A stretch of DNA of 64,000 nt, from NCBI GenBank assembly GCA_029907205.1, contig JARYMI010000003.1, forward strand, positions 124,001 through 188,000. The letters run 5' to 3'. This DNA comes from Clostridiales bacterium. Lineage in GTDB: Bacteria > Acidobacteriota > Aminicenantia > Aminicenantales > UBA8522. Every line of letters starts with the position of its first letter. Positions within the stretch are counted from its first letter, which is position 1. A program made the position numbers and the translations under genes. Below the pieces are notes generated by a model. It saw only the letters and a program-made list of their open reading frames with translations, ran no database searches and was not told the origin of the DNA. This document shows positions 50,511 through 59,842 of this stretch, one piece after another.

Positions 50511-52679
50511 ATGAATCACAGCAAGAATTGTCCTCACAAGAAATTATTCCGTCTAACTTCGGCCTGCTCGGTTGCGCTGTTTCTCATTTCTGCCCTTATT
50601 CTGAGCAGCGCCGCGTGCAAGAAGGCTGAGGTTGCGGCGCAACCGCCAGTTGCCGAGAAAATCAAGCAGGAGCTCTCCGCTCACGGCCAGACCCGCGTCG
50701 ATTATTATTACTGGCTTAGGGAGCGAGAGAACCCCAAGGTCATCGAATACCTGAAAGCAGAGAACGAGTATCTCAAAGCGGTCATGAAGCCTACGGAAGC
50801 TCTACAGGAGGACCTCTACAAAGAGATCATCGGACGAATCAAGCAGACAGATATGTCCGTTCCCTACCGGTTCCAGGGATACTATTATTACACGCGCTTT
50901 GAAGAAGGGAAGGAATACCCTGTGTACTGCCGCAAAAAAGAGAGCCTTGAAGCGGCAGAGGAAGTCCTGCTCAACGTCAACACGTTAGCGGAAGGGCATG
51001 CGTATTTTAATGTGGCTGGGCTTACGGTTAGCGCAGATAATAACCTTCTCGCTTACGGCACAGATACGGTCAGCCGGCGCCTTTACACCATTCGATTCAA
51101 AAACCTAACGACGGGCGAAACCCTGCCTGATGAGATCCCTAACACGACCGGACAGGCGGCCTGGGCCAACGACAACAAGACAGTTTTCTACACCCTGAAG
51201 GACACGACGACGCTGCGTCCGTTCAAAGTCTTGAAGCATGTGTTGGGAACCGACCCGGCCGCAGATAAGGAAGTTTTTGTCGAAACAGACGAAACGTTTA
51301 ATACCTATGTCTATAAATCGAAATCAAAGAAGTTCCTGTTCATCGCTTGTGACAGCACTCTGTCGACTGAGTTCAGGTTCATGGACGCGGATAATCCCGA
51401 CGGAGAATTCAAGGTCATCCAGCCGCGGGAACGGGAGCTTGAGTATTCTGTCGAGCACTTTAAGGACAAATTTTACATTCGCACCAACTATCAGGCCAAA
51501 AATTTCCGGCTGATGGCGACTCCTGTCGAAAGAACGACCAAAGAAAACTGGGTCGAAATCATTCCTCACCGTGGCGACGTCTTGCTCGAGGATTTCGAGG
51601 CCTTCGATAATTTTCTCGCCGTCGAAGAACGTTCGGCCGGACTGACCCAACTGCGCCTTATCCGCTGGCAAGACAAGTCAGAGCATTATATCGATTTTGG
51701 AGAGGAAACATACACGGCCTCGATCGGCCAAAACCCAGAGTTTGAGACGGACTGGTTGCGGTTCGATTACTCATCCTTGACCACCCCCAACTCGACCTTT
51801 GACTACAACATGGCGACAAAAGAGAAGAAATTGATGAAGCAGCAAGAAGTCCTGGGCGGTTTTAACTCGGCCGATTACCACGCCGAAAGGCTCTCAGCCG
51901 TCGCTTCGGATGGAGTCAAAGTCCCGATTTCCTTGGTTTATAGAAAAGGCATCCAGAAAAACGGAGACAACCCGTTGCTTCTTTACGGTTACGGGTCTTA
52001 CGGCTCCAGTACTGACCCTAACTTCAGCTCAGCCCGCCTCAGCCTTCTTGACCGGGGTTTCATCTACGCTATCGCCCATATCCGTGGCGGTCAGGAGATG
52101 GGCCGCGCCTGGTACGAGGATGGAAAGCTCCTGAGAAAGAAAAATACCTTCACCGACTTCATCGCCTGCGCTGAACACCTGATTGCCGAAAAATATACCC
52201 GGCCGGAAAAGTTTTTCGCCATGGGTGGCAGCGCCGGAGGCTTGCTCATGGGAGCGGTCGTCAACATGCGGCCCGACCTTTTCAAGGGCGTCGTGGCAAC
52301 CGTCCCCTGGGTCGACGTCATAACGACCATGCTCGACCCGAGCATCCCCTTGACCACCAACGAATATGATGAATGGGGAAACCCGAACAACAAGGAATAC
52401 TACGATTACATGCTTTCTTATTCTCCGTACGATAATGTCGAAGCCAAGGATTATCCGGCCCTTTTGGTGACGACAGGACTGCACGATTCTCAGGTCCAGT
52501 TCTGGGAGCCGGCCAAGTGGGTGGCCAAGCTCAGAGCCATAAAAACGGACAGGAACCCGCTCATTCTTCACACCAACATGGAGGCCGGTCACAGCGGCGC
52601 TTCCGGCCGCTTCCGGCGGTACAAGGAGACAGCCCTCGAATACGCTTTTTTCCTCAACCTGGCCGGAATCAAGAAATAG
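50511..52679 (+). CDS. S9A prolyl oligopeptidase family, oligopeptidase B-like, exported
   Basis: A 722-residue serine peptidase. ATG 50511 follows AAGGAGATAATC. The N-terminus has a hydrophobic signal (SACSVALFLISALILSSAAC) ending at a possible lipoprotein cysteine. HGQTRVDYYYWLRERENP is the oligopeptidase B/POP start; the middle 330 residues form the seven-bladed propeller; the last 270 are the alpha/beta hydrolase with catalytic Ser in MGGSAGGLLMG, Asp in TGLHDSQVQFWEPAKW and His in EAGHSGASGRFR. It cuts peptides (about 30 residues or shorter) after Pro or basic residues. Its own promoter lies upstream. Its end faces the M14 gene with a 12-base gap. Confidence 0.92.
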   Translation: MNHSKNCPHKKLFRLTSACSVALFLISALILSSAACKKAEVAAQPPVAEKIKQELSAHGQTRVDYYYWLRERENPKVIEYLKAENEYLKAVMKPTEALQEDLYKEIIGRIKQTDMSVPYRFQGYYYYTRFEEGKEYPVYCRKKESLEAAEEVLLNVNTLAEGHAYFNVAGLTVSADNNLLAYGTDTVSRRLYTIRFKNLTTGETLPDEIPNTTGQAAWANDNKTVFYTLKDTTTLRPFKVLKHVLGTDPAADKEVFVETDETFNTYVYKSKSKKFLFIACDSTLSTEFRFMDADNPDGEFKVIQPRERELEYSVEHFKDKFYIRTNYQAKNFRLMATPVERTTKENWVEIIPHRGDVLLEDFEAFDNFLAVEERSAGLTQLRLIRWQDKSEHYIDFGEETYTASIGQNPEFETDWLRFDYSSLTTPNSTFDYNMATKEKKLMKQQEVLGGFNSADYHAERLSAVASDGVKVPISLVYRKGIQKNGDNPLLLYGYGSYGSSTDPNFSSARLSLLDRGFIYAIAHIRGGQEMGRAWYEDGKLLRKKNTFTDFIACAEHLIAEKYTRPEKFFAMGGSAGGLLMGAVVNMRPDLFKGVVATVPWVDVITTMLDPSIPLTTNEYDEWGNPNNKEYYDYMLSYSPYDNVEAKDYPALLVTTGLHDSQVQFWEPAKWVAKLRAIKTDRNPLILHTNMEAGHSGASGRFRRYKETALEYAFFLNLAGIKK

Positions 52680-52691
52680 GGCGTTCCTTCT

Positions 52692-55478
52692 TTATTTCTC
52701 GCCCAGGTTTATTGGCTCGGCCGTGCCGCAATAAATGCCGTTGAACAGGAACTTAAAAGTGCCGTGCGGCTGGCCGCGGAAAATGATTTCTGGGCCAAAG
52801 AGAAAGAGCCAGCCCTTGCCGACCCGGGCTTCGACCACGGCGACAGTCTTATCCAGGTAATTCTGACCCCAGGCCCACCCGCTGCGGAGCGGGGCAGGAC
52901 TGTCGAACCAGGCAACTGCCCGGACATTCTTGGATGCTGCCGCCGGATGGAGGGAAAAAACGGGGCTGTTGTTGAAATAGACGTCGGTGTTTTCTTTCAT
53001 CCCGTAAGCAAGAGGGATCGTGTTGTCCACCTTTGTCTGAAGCACGGAGCCCGGAACATAATATTTTTCCCTCGGTAAAGGCCTTTGGGTCCCATCGGTA
53101 AGCTTCTCGATAAGAACATCGGCGATGGGTAATCCCAAGTGAAAACCCAGGGAGGTTGAGCTTCCTATGGCCAAAATGGAGCCGCCAGCTTCGAGAAATT
53201 GACTGAGCTGGGGGACTGTATTGGCCACGGTGACGGTTCCCAGCCGGTTTCTGTATTCCTCCGGGATATCCTCGGGCTTTGGTTGGGCGAACCAGAAACG
53301 GAATTCGTCTTCCGGCTCTCTGTCGGCGCTGGGGATGGCGCCGCCGGGGAAGATGAGGGCGTCATACTTGGCCGCCAGGTTCCCGGCGTCGAGCTGAGGC
53401 GGGAAGATGACGTCAAAAGGAAACCCATATTGTTCTAAAAGCCATCTCGTCCAGCCTGAAGTCATTGACCCGCCGTAGATGTCCCAGAGCCCGATGCGGA
53501 CCGGCCGAAGCCACAGCGCTTCCATCTGAGGCGAATCGGCCGTGCTTTCGACCTTGAGACCAAGCGGGCCAGCCCATTCCTTTAGCCTTGAATGCACTGT
53601 CTCTGAAGCGGGGACAAAAATCGTGCCGGTTGGATATGTTTTCCCGTTGGACTGGAAGGGCTCTTTAAGCCAGTAAACCACCTCGTTTGCCTTGAGAAGT
53701 CGGTTGATAATAATAAATGAGTCGTTGACTCGGTGATCGAGGAGAAATCCTGCGTGATTAGGTTCGGCAACAAAGGACCCGGGAGGCGCCTTGGCCAGGC
53801 CATTGACCTTCTCGAAGGGTCCGTCAAACCCGTCCAGTATGCGGTCAAACTCAACCCCCATCTGGAAAGCCAGAGTCCAGCCGGCGCTGTCATACGGCGC
53901 GATCGGCGGGCCGCCGGGATATTGGACATCGTGAGGATGGTCCTGCGGTTCGAACATGGCCAAGATATGAGGCCGGAAAGCTTGATCGCATTTGATGATG
54001 TAGGAGTTTTCGGGGTAAGATTTTCCGGCAACCTCAAAAGGCTTCGCGGCGCGAAAGACTCTCACCCCGCTTTTGATCAAGGCATTGACAAATTTCGTCG
54101 CGGTCAGGAAATCCGCCTGGTCCGAGGGGATGATGTAGCCTCTGGGGTCGCGGGCAGCCGGGTCGCGCAAAATATCGTAGTACTTAGTCGGATATCCCCT
54201 GGAAAAGCCGACGCGAGCTGGCTTGACATTGTCCTTCTTGATGGCCTGCTCGACAGCTTCGATTCGTTTCGGGCTTATTGTCCAGTGATCGCGGCTTCCT
54301 CGTTCGATGGAGTTTTTGCCCATCCGGAACATGTTGAAAAGAAAATGCTCTCTCATCCGGGCCGCCAGGTCAAGGATGGCCCGGTCAGCCGTGATGGAGT
54401 ATTCGATCGACTTGTGGAAAGGCCATTTTTGGGGAGCGATAGGGAAAGGGAGGTCATTCTTGGGAAGCTGTTTTTCAGGAAGAAAGGGGATTTCGACCGG
54501 AGTGGGGTTGCCTATGGCCTCGGTCAGGATACCGATCATGTTATGGAAATAAGAAGTGGAGCGCAGCCCGCCGCTCCACCATGTTGAATACCCAGCTCCG
54601 GACCGCATAGTGGCTCCCGGTTTTCCCTCAGCCACAAACCTTGCGTGCATGGCGGAGCCGACGAGGTCGATTCCCGTCGGGACCAGCGGGTCGAAGAAGT
54701 AATTGAAGGGGTCGCGGAAGGGCGAACAGAAGAGGACTGTCCCGGCCGGGCCTGTCTGGTGAGGATTGTAGACAATCTGGGGGAACCATTCAAGGTACAT
54801 CACTCGAGAGATGGCTTCTGTCTCAGGCTGTGTGATCATGTAGAAATCCCTGTTGTTGTCATGGCCTATGTATTTCTGGTAGAGACGGGGGACGTAGCGC
54901 GTCGTCCGCTTGAGCGGGTCTTTTTCCCGCATGTACCAGTTGGCCACGAGCTCCAGGCCGTCGGGATTGGAGGGGATGGCCAAAAGGATAACCTCGTCGA
55001 GGATGCGAAGCGTCTCTGCGTCGTTTTGACTGACCATCTGCCAGACAAGCTCGATAAGCTGCTGGGAACCAAGGACTTCGGTGGCGTGGAGCCCGCCGTC
55101 AATCTGAACGACAGCCCTTCCTTCAGCCGCCAACATGCGGGCTTGCTGGTCGGTCAGACTTTCGGCCAGAGCCAGCCGCCGTGATATTTCCTTGTACCGG
55201 GCAAGCTTTTTTTGGTTCTGTGGAGACGTGATGATGGCCATGATCATCGGACGGCCTTCGGCCGTCGTGCCTATCCTTGTTAAGGTGAGCCTCTCAGATT
55301 CGCGATCGAGCTTCTCCCAGTAAGACAAAAGCTGGCTGTAATTAACGAGATGGTAATCGGCTCCGATGTCGAACCCGAACTGCTCTTTCGGGCTGGTGAT
55401 TGATGACTGGGAGAACGAGAAGCCCGAACTGATGAAAATGACCGTCAAGATGAACGTCGTCAATTTTTTTTGGCGCAT
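52692..55478 (-). CDS. Exported M14-family zinc carboxypeptidase-like protein, large
   Basis: A 928-residue exported protein with a Sec signal (FILTVIFISSGFSFS). The M14 domain covers residues about 40-340: His131 and Glu134 in GGLHATE, IPSNPDGLE, GHDNNRD, His240 in YNPHQTG, and Glu320 in GILTEAIG as catalytic glutamate. The remaining 580 residues include repeated ThuA/glutamine-amidotransferase-like segments (RVGFSRGYP, FPFDVIFPPQLDAGNLAAKYDALIFPGGAIP, GGSILAIGSSTSLGFHLGLP). This long architecture is frequent in Acidobacteriota-like secretomes (memory). GAGGAGAG precedes ATG 55478. It is likely to digest peptides or peptidoglycan fragments in the periplasm. Confidence 0.88.
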   Translation of the reverse strand: MRQKKLTTFILTVIFISSGFSFSQSSITSPKEQFGFDIGADYHLVNYSQLLSYWEKLDRESERLTLTRIGTTAEGRPMIMAIITSPQNQKKLARYKEISRRLALAESLTDQQARMLAAEGRAVVQIDGGLHATEVLGSQQLIELVWQMVSQNDAETLRILDEVILLAIPSNPDGLELVANWYMREKDPLKRTTRYVPRLYQKYIGHDNNRDFYMITQPETEAISRVMYLEWFPQIVYNPHQTGPAGTVLFCSPFRDPFNYFFDPLVPTGIDLVGSAMHARFVAEGKPGATMRSGAGYSTWWSGGLRSTSYFHNMIGILTEAIGNPTPVEIPFLPEKQLPKNDLPFPIAPQKWPFHKSIEYSITADRAILDLAARMREHFLFNMFRMGKNSIERGSRDHWTISPKRIEAVEQAIKKDNVKPARVGFSRGYPTKYYDILRDPAARDPRGYIIPSDQADFLTATKFVNALIKSGVRVFRAAKPFEVAGKSYPENSYIIKCDQAFRPHILAMFEPQDHPHDVQYPGGPPIAPYDSAGWTLAFQMGVEFDRILDGFDGPFEKVNGLAKAPPGSFVAEPNHAGFLLDHRVNDSFIIINRLLKANEVVYWLKEPFQSNGKTYPTGTIFVPASETVHSRLKEWAGPLGLKVESTADSPQMEALWLRPVRIGLWDIYGGSMTSGWTRWLLEQYGFPFDVIFPPQLDAGNLAAKYDALIFPGGAIPSADREPEDEFRFWFAQPKPEDIPEEYRNRLGTVTVANTVPQLSQFLEAGGSILAIGSSTSLGFHLGLPIADVLIEKLTDGTQRPLPREKYYVPGSVLQTKVDNTIPLAYGMKENTDVYFNNSPVFSLHPAAASKNVRAVAWFDSPAPLRSGWAWGQNYLDKTVAVVEARVGKGWLFLFGPEIIFRGQPHGTFKFLFNGIYCGTAEPINLGEK

Positions 55479-55489
55479 GACTCTCCTCT

Positions 55490-55778
55490 TTATTTATCGT
55501 ACCAATGATCTTCCAGAAGAGCTTTTTTCTCTTCTTCGGTCCGTTTTCTTCGCCAGCTCATATCCCAGATAACTTTGTGCGATCCCGGGCTGCTCAAGAC
55601 AGGGAGCTCGTTGATGAGAGCGTTGCCCTTGTAAACCCGAACCTTTCATTCTGTTCCAGCTCCGGCCGGCGTCGATTGAGACATAGACGCCGAATTCCGT
55701 CCCCACAAAGAGAAGATTGGAATTCTTGTGGCCCTCTCGGATGAGGATACGTTCGTTGAGCTTGGTGCGGAAACTCAT
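55490..55778 (-). pseudogene. Remnant of a sortilin/BNR-repeat glycosyl-hydrolase-like gene
   Basis: Two fragments of one family lie in different frames. From about 55778 to 55647, the frame reads NSNLLFVGTEFGVYVSIDAGRSWNRMK, the typical BNR/VPS10 blade. After a junction near 55640, another frame reads VYKGNALINELPVLSSPGSHKVIWDMSWRRKRTEEEKKALLEDHWYDK and stops at 55490, which is the usual C-terminal part of the same family. The middle blades that should lie between are missing, and nothing convincing lies upstream. This indicates large deletion plus frameshift. It lies 11 bases before the M14 gene, which may once have been its operon partner. Confidence 0.72.
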
Positions 55779-55881
55779 CGGACTCCTCTTCATAAAAAAG
55801 GCCTTGATGGACATCAACGAATTGAGGATGATTAAGTTATCGAATTCACCAGCCGAAGTCAATGAAACGAAGTTGGCAGAT

Positions 55882-55910
55882 TTGACAGGAAGGGGCATTT
55901 TTTCTATATT
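55882..55910 (+). promoter_or_regulatory. Promoter of the exported methyltransferase / DUF2207 pair
   Basis: TTGACA (55882-55887), 17-base spacer, TATATT (55905-55910). The leader is about 67 bases with AAAGGAGG before the ATG at 55984. One of the best consensus promoters of the window. Confidence 0.74.
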
Positions 55911-55983
55911 CAGCTCTTACTCGGCGACAAGAAGTTGAATCCGTGAAGATCTTGTTCCTTTGCAGCTCTCGAAAGGAGGAACA

Positions 55984-56871
55984 ATGAAAAAACTCTGGGT
56001 TTTTGGTTTTTGCCTATGGATCTTTCTTTTGCCGGCGGAAATTTTATCGCAGGAGAAATGGCTCGACGTTCCCTATGTCCCTACGAAGCCGGAAGTCGTG
56101 GAGGAAATGCTCAGGATGGCCAAGGTTGGAAAAAACGATATTCTCTATGACCTTGGCTGCGGCGACGGCCGGATCGTCATCACGGCGGCGCGACTCTACG
56201 GGACTCGGGGCGTTGGCGTGGATATCGATCCTGACCGGATCAGGGAAAGCAGGGAAAACGCTGCTCAGGCCGGGGTTAGCGATCTCGTCAAGTTCCTGGA
56301 GCAAGATCTTTTTGAGACGGATTTTCACGAGGCCACCGTTGTGTCTCTTTACCTCCTGACTTCTGTCAACGTGCGCCTCAGGCCCAAGCTTTTTGCTCAG
56401 CTTAAGCCGGGGACAAGAGTCGTCTCCCATAATTATGCTATGGAAACATGGAAACCTGACCAGTCCTCGATCGTCATGGTCGATGAAATGACCCACGATG
56501 TCTATCTCTGGATTGTGCCGGCGAATGTCTCCGGAACGTGGGTTTGGACCTGGCCCGAGATTTCGCCAAATAAACCTTGCCGGGTCGAAATGGAGCAGCT
56601 TTTTCAATTTCCCCACGGCAAAGCCGTCATAGACGGGGAGGAACTTCCCCTTAGAGATGTCCATTTGGAAGGGGAAAATATCCGGTTTACTGTCGACAGG
56701 GAAAAGGACAAAAAGGCTGTCATCATGACTTTTGAGGGCCGGGCCCGTGGCCATACGATCGAGGGAAATGTTAGTATCCGGGACGACGGGAAACTGAACA
56801 GAACGTCATGGAAAGCCACGCGCCAACCCGCCACCATGAAACCCTTAGACGAAGAGGCTGACATCAATTAA
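55984..56871 (+). CDS. SAM-dependent methyltransferase with Sec signal peptide
   Basis: A 295-residue protein. The N-terminus MKKLWVFGFCLWIFLLPAEILS|QE is a clear Sec signal. Then WLDVPYVPTKPEVVEEMLRMAKVGKNDILYDLGCGDGRIVITAARLYGTRGVGVDIDPDRI is the class I methyltransferase SAM-binding motif I and the acidic end of strand 2. LYLLTSVNVRLRPKLFAQLKPGTRVVSHNYAMETWKPD follows the family. After residue 170 comes a beta-rich tail of unknown type. Methyltransferases are normally cytoplasmic because SAM is there; export is odd, and either SAM is not the ligand or the signal acts as an anchor. AAAGGAGGAAC precedes ATG 55984. It is followed 28 bases later by the DUF2207 gene. Confidence 0.85.
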   Translation: MKKLWVFGFCLWIFLLPAEILSQEKWLDVPYVPTKPEVVEEMLRMAKVGKNDILYDLGCGDGRIVITAARLYGTRGVGVDIDPDRIRESRENAAQAGVSDLVKFLEQDLFETDFHEATVVSLYLLTSVNVRLRPKLFAQLKPGTRVVSHNYAMETWKPDQSSIVMVDEMTHDVYLWIVPANVSGTWVWTWPEISPNKPCRVEMEQLFQFPHGKAVIDGEELPLRDVHLEGENIRFTVDREKDKKAVIMTFEGRARGHTIEGNVSIRDDGKLNRTSWKATRQPATMKPLDEEADIN

Positions 56872-56898
56872 AAGACCCTTTTTTTCGGCGGAGACTTA

Positions 56899-58764
56899 AT
56901 GAAGACGATGTTCACCGGGAAGGGGGGAGGCCCGAAGCTGTATCTCCTCATGGCTGTGTTGGGAGCCGTCTGCGGGCTAACGGTTTTTCCGGCCGTAGCT
57001 GAAGCAAAGGATTATTATTTTCCCGAGGTCCGGGTTGACATAGCCATAGAGCCCGATGGATCTTTTACCGTAGATGAGTTCCGCACTTATGATTTCGAAG
57101 GCAGTTTCTCTTGGGCGAGCGTGTGGATCCCGACAAGAGTGGAGCGCTCAGGATACAATTATGCCGTGTCGATCGAAGACTTTCGAGTTTTTGACAACGA
57201 CGGCCGCCCTCTCCAGACAGAGGTTGCCGCTTCTGACCAAAAGTTCGAGGCTAAGTGGCACTTTCAGGCCAGGAATGAACGCCGAGTTTTTCACTTTCAG
57301 TACCGCATCCGCGGCGGGATTATCAGTTATGCCGATGTTTCAGAGCTCTACTGGCAGGTCATCGGCGATGACTGGGACCGGCCGACAGAAAAAGTTGTTG
57401 TGACCGTCGTGCTTCCCGAAGCTGTCAGCAGCAAAGATGACATCCTTGTCTACGGCCATGGCCCGCTTACCGGCTGGTCCGAGCTCGTTGACTTGAGGAC
57501 GGCTCGTTTCACAGCCTCGAACCTCCCCGCTTTTCAATTTCTGGAAATCAGGCTCGTCTGGCCAGCCGGCCTCGTCGCCGGCGTTCCTTCCGATCGTCAT
57601 AATCTGGCTTCTATCCGGCAGGAAGAGGCGCGCTCCGTCCAGCAGACGATCGAGGAGATCAAGCGAAGGCAAGAAGAACAGCAGCGCAAGCGAGAATTTA
57701 TTCTCAAGACAGTAATGGCCTGGGTTATCTGGCTTGCGGTGAGTTCTCTGGCCTGGATGTTTATTTATGTTCGTGTATGGAAGAAAGTCGGCAGGGATTA
57801 CAGCTTCCAGGACTTGCCGGAATACTACCGCGACCTCCCTTCAGACCTGAAGCCCGCCTTAGTTGAAGTTTTGCTTCGGGAAGGAAGAGGCATCACTCCT
57901 CGATCATACACGGCCACTCTTTTTGACCTGGCCAGGCGCGGATATATTGAGCTTGAAGATAAGGTGCTTGAAGAGCGGATTCTCTTCGGGACCAAAGACG
58001 AAGTACAAACAGAGGTCATTCTGAAAAAAAACTATGCTCCAGATACCGAGCTCTTGCCCCATGAAAAAGATTTCCTTGATTTCCTTTTTGCGACCGTCGT
58101 CAGCAGAGGAAACAAGCCCGGAGCAACGTTCAACCTGGACGAACTTAGGGCATTTCTTAAGAAAAAGCCCCAAGAGTTCCAGACCTGGTACAGAGGCTGG
58201 GCGAAAAAAGTCGACGGCGAAGCTAAAAAGCTTCAGTTCATCGAGAAAAAAAGCCTCAAGGCTCGCAACGTTTTTTTGGCTGCGACGATTCCCCTGGCGG
58301 TTATCACCTTCAACCCAATACTCGCCATCCTGGCCGCATTCTTTATTCCAAAAATAAAGAGAAGAGGAGAGGCATGGGCGCGCGAAACCGAACTCTGGAA
58401 GAGGCTCGACCATTTCCTGGACGACTTCTCTGATTTCAAAGACGTGCCAGCCGAAGCCTACAAACTCTGGGAACACTACCTTGTCTTCGGCATTCTCTTC
58501 GGCAACGCTAAGAAAATCCTCAAGATGCTGCCTGTCATCCTCAAGGATGAGCGGGCCACGATCCCGGCTTGGTATCTTGGAATAAGCCGCGCTGATCTCG
58601 CTTCGCCCAGCCGGATCTCCGGGCTTGTGAAAAGCATTGAATCCGCCTCGAGCTCTATTCACGCTGCCGCGACGTCGGCCGCGCATTATTCTTCGGGAAG
58701 CGGGGGAGGTTTTAGCGGAGGCGGGGGAGGAGGCGGGGGAGGAGGGGGAGGCCGGGCCGGCTAA
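56899..58764 (+). CDS. DUF2207-family membrane protein with glycine-rich tail
   Basis: A 621-residue protein. After a Sec signal, residues about 35-230 form the extracytoplasmic DUF2207 beta domain (YYFPEVRVDIAIEPDGSFTVDEFRTYDFEGSFSWASVWIP). A helix (RQEEARSVQQTIEEIKRRQEEQQRKR) leads to TM1 (MAWVIWLAVSSLAWMFIYVRV), then a cytoplasmic winged-helix-like part (ALVEVLLREGRGITPRSYTATLFDLARRGYIEL), TM2 around ATIPLAVITFNPILAILAAFF, and the usual tail of SSGSGGGFSGGGGG... type glycine repeats. The biochemical role of the family is unknown. It is co-directional with the exported methyltransferase. Confidence 0.87.
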   Translation: MKTMFTGKGGGPKLYLLMAVLGAVCGLTVFPAVAEAKDYYFPEVRVDIAIEPDGSFTVDEFRTYDFEGSFSWASVWIPTRVERSGYNYAVSIEDFRVFDNDGRPLQTEVAASDQKFEAKWHFQARNERRVFHFQYRIRGGIISYADVSELYWQVIGDDWDRPTEKVVVTVVLPEAVSSKDDILVYGHGPLTGWSELVDLRTARFTASNLPAFQFLEIRLVWPAGLVAGVPSDRHNLASIRQEEARSVQQTIEEIKRRQEEQQRKREFILKTVMAWVIWLAVSSLAWMFIYVRVWKKVGRDYSFQDLPEYYRDLPSDLKPALVEVLLREGRGITPRSYTATLFDLARRGYIELEDKVLEERILFGTKDEVQTEVILKKNYAPDTELLPHEKDFLDFLFATVVSRGNKPGATFNLDELRAFLKKKPQEFQTWYRGWAKKVDGEAKKLQFIEKKSLKARNVFLAATIPLAVITFNPILAILAAFFIPKIKRRGEAWARETELWKRLDHFLDDFSDFKDVPAEAYKLWEHYLVFGILFGNAKKILKMLPVILKDERATIPAWYLGISRADLASPSRISGLVKSIESASSSIHAAATSAAHYSSGSGGGFSGGGGGGGGGGGGRAG

Positions 58765-58820
58765 ATCGCCGGTTTGACATTCCGCCATTCCCGTGCTAAA
58801 GATGGACTCGAGGAAGGTCG

Positions 58821-59261
58821 TTGGATATTCCAGTTTCACAAAAGCTCGTTGAGCTTATCGAGCGAAACGCCGCAGAACTCGCCAACAACTGGCTTGCCGA
58901 TATCAGGAAGGAATTCAGTCTCGCCAGCTACCATCGCTTTGACAATGTTGAGCTATACAACCGCGCCTACAGAGTTTATAGCCAGCTTGGCAAGTGGATC
59001 TCCCGAGAGACCACGAAAGAGGACATCGCCAGAGATTACATGGCTCTGGGTGCTGAGCGCCGTAAGGAAGGATTTTCTCTTTCCGAGATCATTCAGGCCC
59101 TTATTCTGATCAGGCGGAACCTGTGGAAGAAAATCCTTGAAGAAGGGCTGCTGGACACAACGCTTGACCTTTACCAGGCTATCGAACTGAACAACCGGGT
59201 GACGCTTTTTTTCGACCGGGCCATTTATTATACGGCGCTTGGCTTCGAAGAGAAGACCTGA
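58821..59261 (+). CDS. RsbRD N-terminal-like sensor domain protein
   Basis: A 146-residue all-helical protein starting at TTG 58821, with GAGGAAGG a few bases upstream. QKLVELIERNAAELANNWLADIRKEF, YNRAYRVYSQLGKWI and GFSLSEIIQALILIRRNLWKKILEEG follow the pattern of RsbRD N-terminal (globin-like) sensor domains that regulate stress-response partner-switching modules. No STAS, kinase or phosphatase partner is adjacent. The gap before it is 56 bases and shows nothing else. The family call is from pattern, not profile. Confidence 0.75.
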   Translation: MDIPVSQKLVELIERNAAELANNWLADIRKEFSLASYHRFDNVELYNRAYRVYSQLGKWISRETTKEDIARDYMALGAERRKEGFSLSEIIQALILIRRNLWKKILEEGLLDTTLDLYQAIELNNRVTLFFDRAIYYTALGFEEKT

Positions 59262-59321
59262 ACCTGTCTTATTAAACTTCTCAACTGGCCAGAGAGGGGC
59301 CGTCTGAACAGAGAATCTTGG

Positions 59322-59350
59322 TTGACTTTTAGCCAACAAGAAAATAATAT
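59322..59350 (+). promoter_or_regulatory. Promoter of the lipoprotein / UbiA pair
   Basis: TTGACT (59322-59327), 17-base spacer, TAATAT (59345-59350). The lipoprotein ATG is at 59404 with GAAAGGAGGAGGGC before it. Confidence 0.52.
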
Positions 59351-59403
59351 TGCGGAAAAAATGTTTCGTGAGCCTGAGGATTGATACTTGAAAGGAGGAG
59401 GGC

Positions 59404-59832
59404 ATGAGAAAAGGCGCCGCCCGGCTCATCCAGGCATGTTTGGTTCTTGGCTTGGTCATTCTGGGATGCTTTTCGAGCTGCGAGAGGACTCCGCCGAGCG
59501 AAGCGTACCAATGGATGACGATCGACGAGAACTATAACCCCCAGAATTTCGTTGAGCAATTCATCAAAGCTGATTCCGAAGAGAAAAACATCTTCCCGGT
59601 CTATATCAAAAATTATGACCAGGATAGGGACGTGCTGCGCCAGTTTCGAGGCTCGAGCCTGGCCAGGCCCAACGAGGCGGCTCTGAAGATGGCCTTTCCC
59701 GGCCTGGAGGAATGGATGCTCGTCGACCTGAAGTATGGGAATGAGAGGGGCCAGGAAGTTCTCCGGACGATCCTGTACGTTAGAGTCGAAGGTAAATGGA
59801 AAGTCGGGGACAGCGGCAGGCTGCTCAAATAG
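59404..59832 (+). CDS. Small lipoprotein, hypothetical
   Basis: A 142-residue protein. The signal QACLVLGLVILGC ends in a lipobox (VILGC), so Cys would be lipidated; a second cysteine pair lies in CFSSCE. The mature part is acidic/aromatic (EAYQWMTIDENYNPQNFVEQFIKAD...) and ends in a small beta unit (LRTILYVRVEGKWKVGDSGRLLK) like a DUF4878 or nuclear-transport-factor-type lipoprotein. No exact family recognised. GAAAGGAGGAGGGC precedes the ATG. It is 10 bases before the prenyltransferase gene. Confidence 0.8.
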   Translation: MRKGAARLIQACLVLGLVILGCFSSCERTPPSEAYQWMTIDENYNPQNFVEQFIKADSEEKNIFPVYIKNYDQDRDVLRQFRGSSLARPNEAALKMAFPGLEEWMLVDLKYGNERGQEVLRTILYVRVEGKWKVGDSGRLLK

Positions 59833-59842
59833 AGGTGACCCG

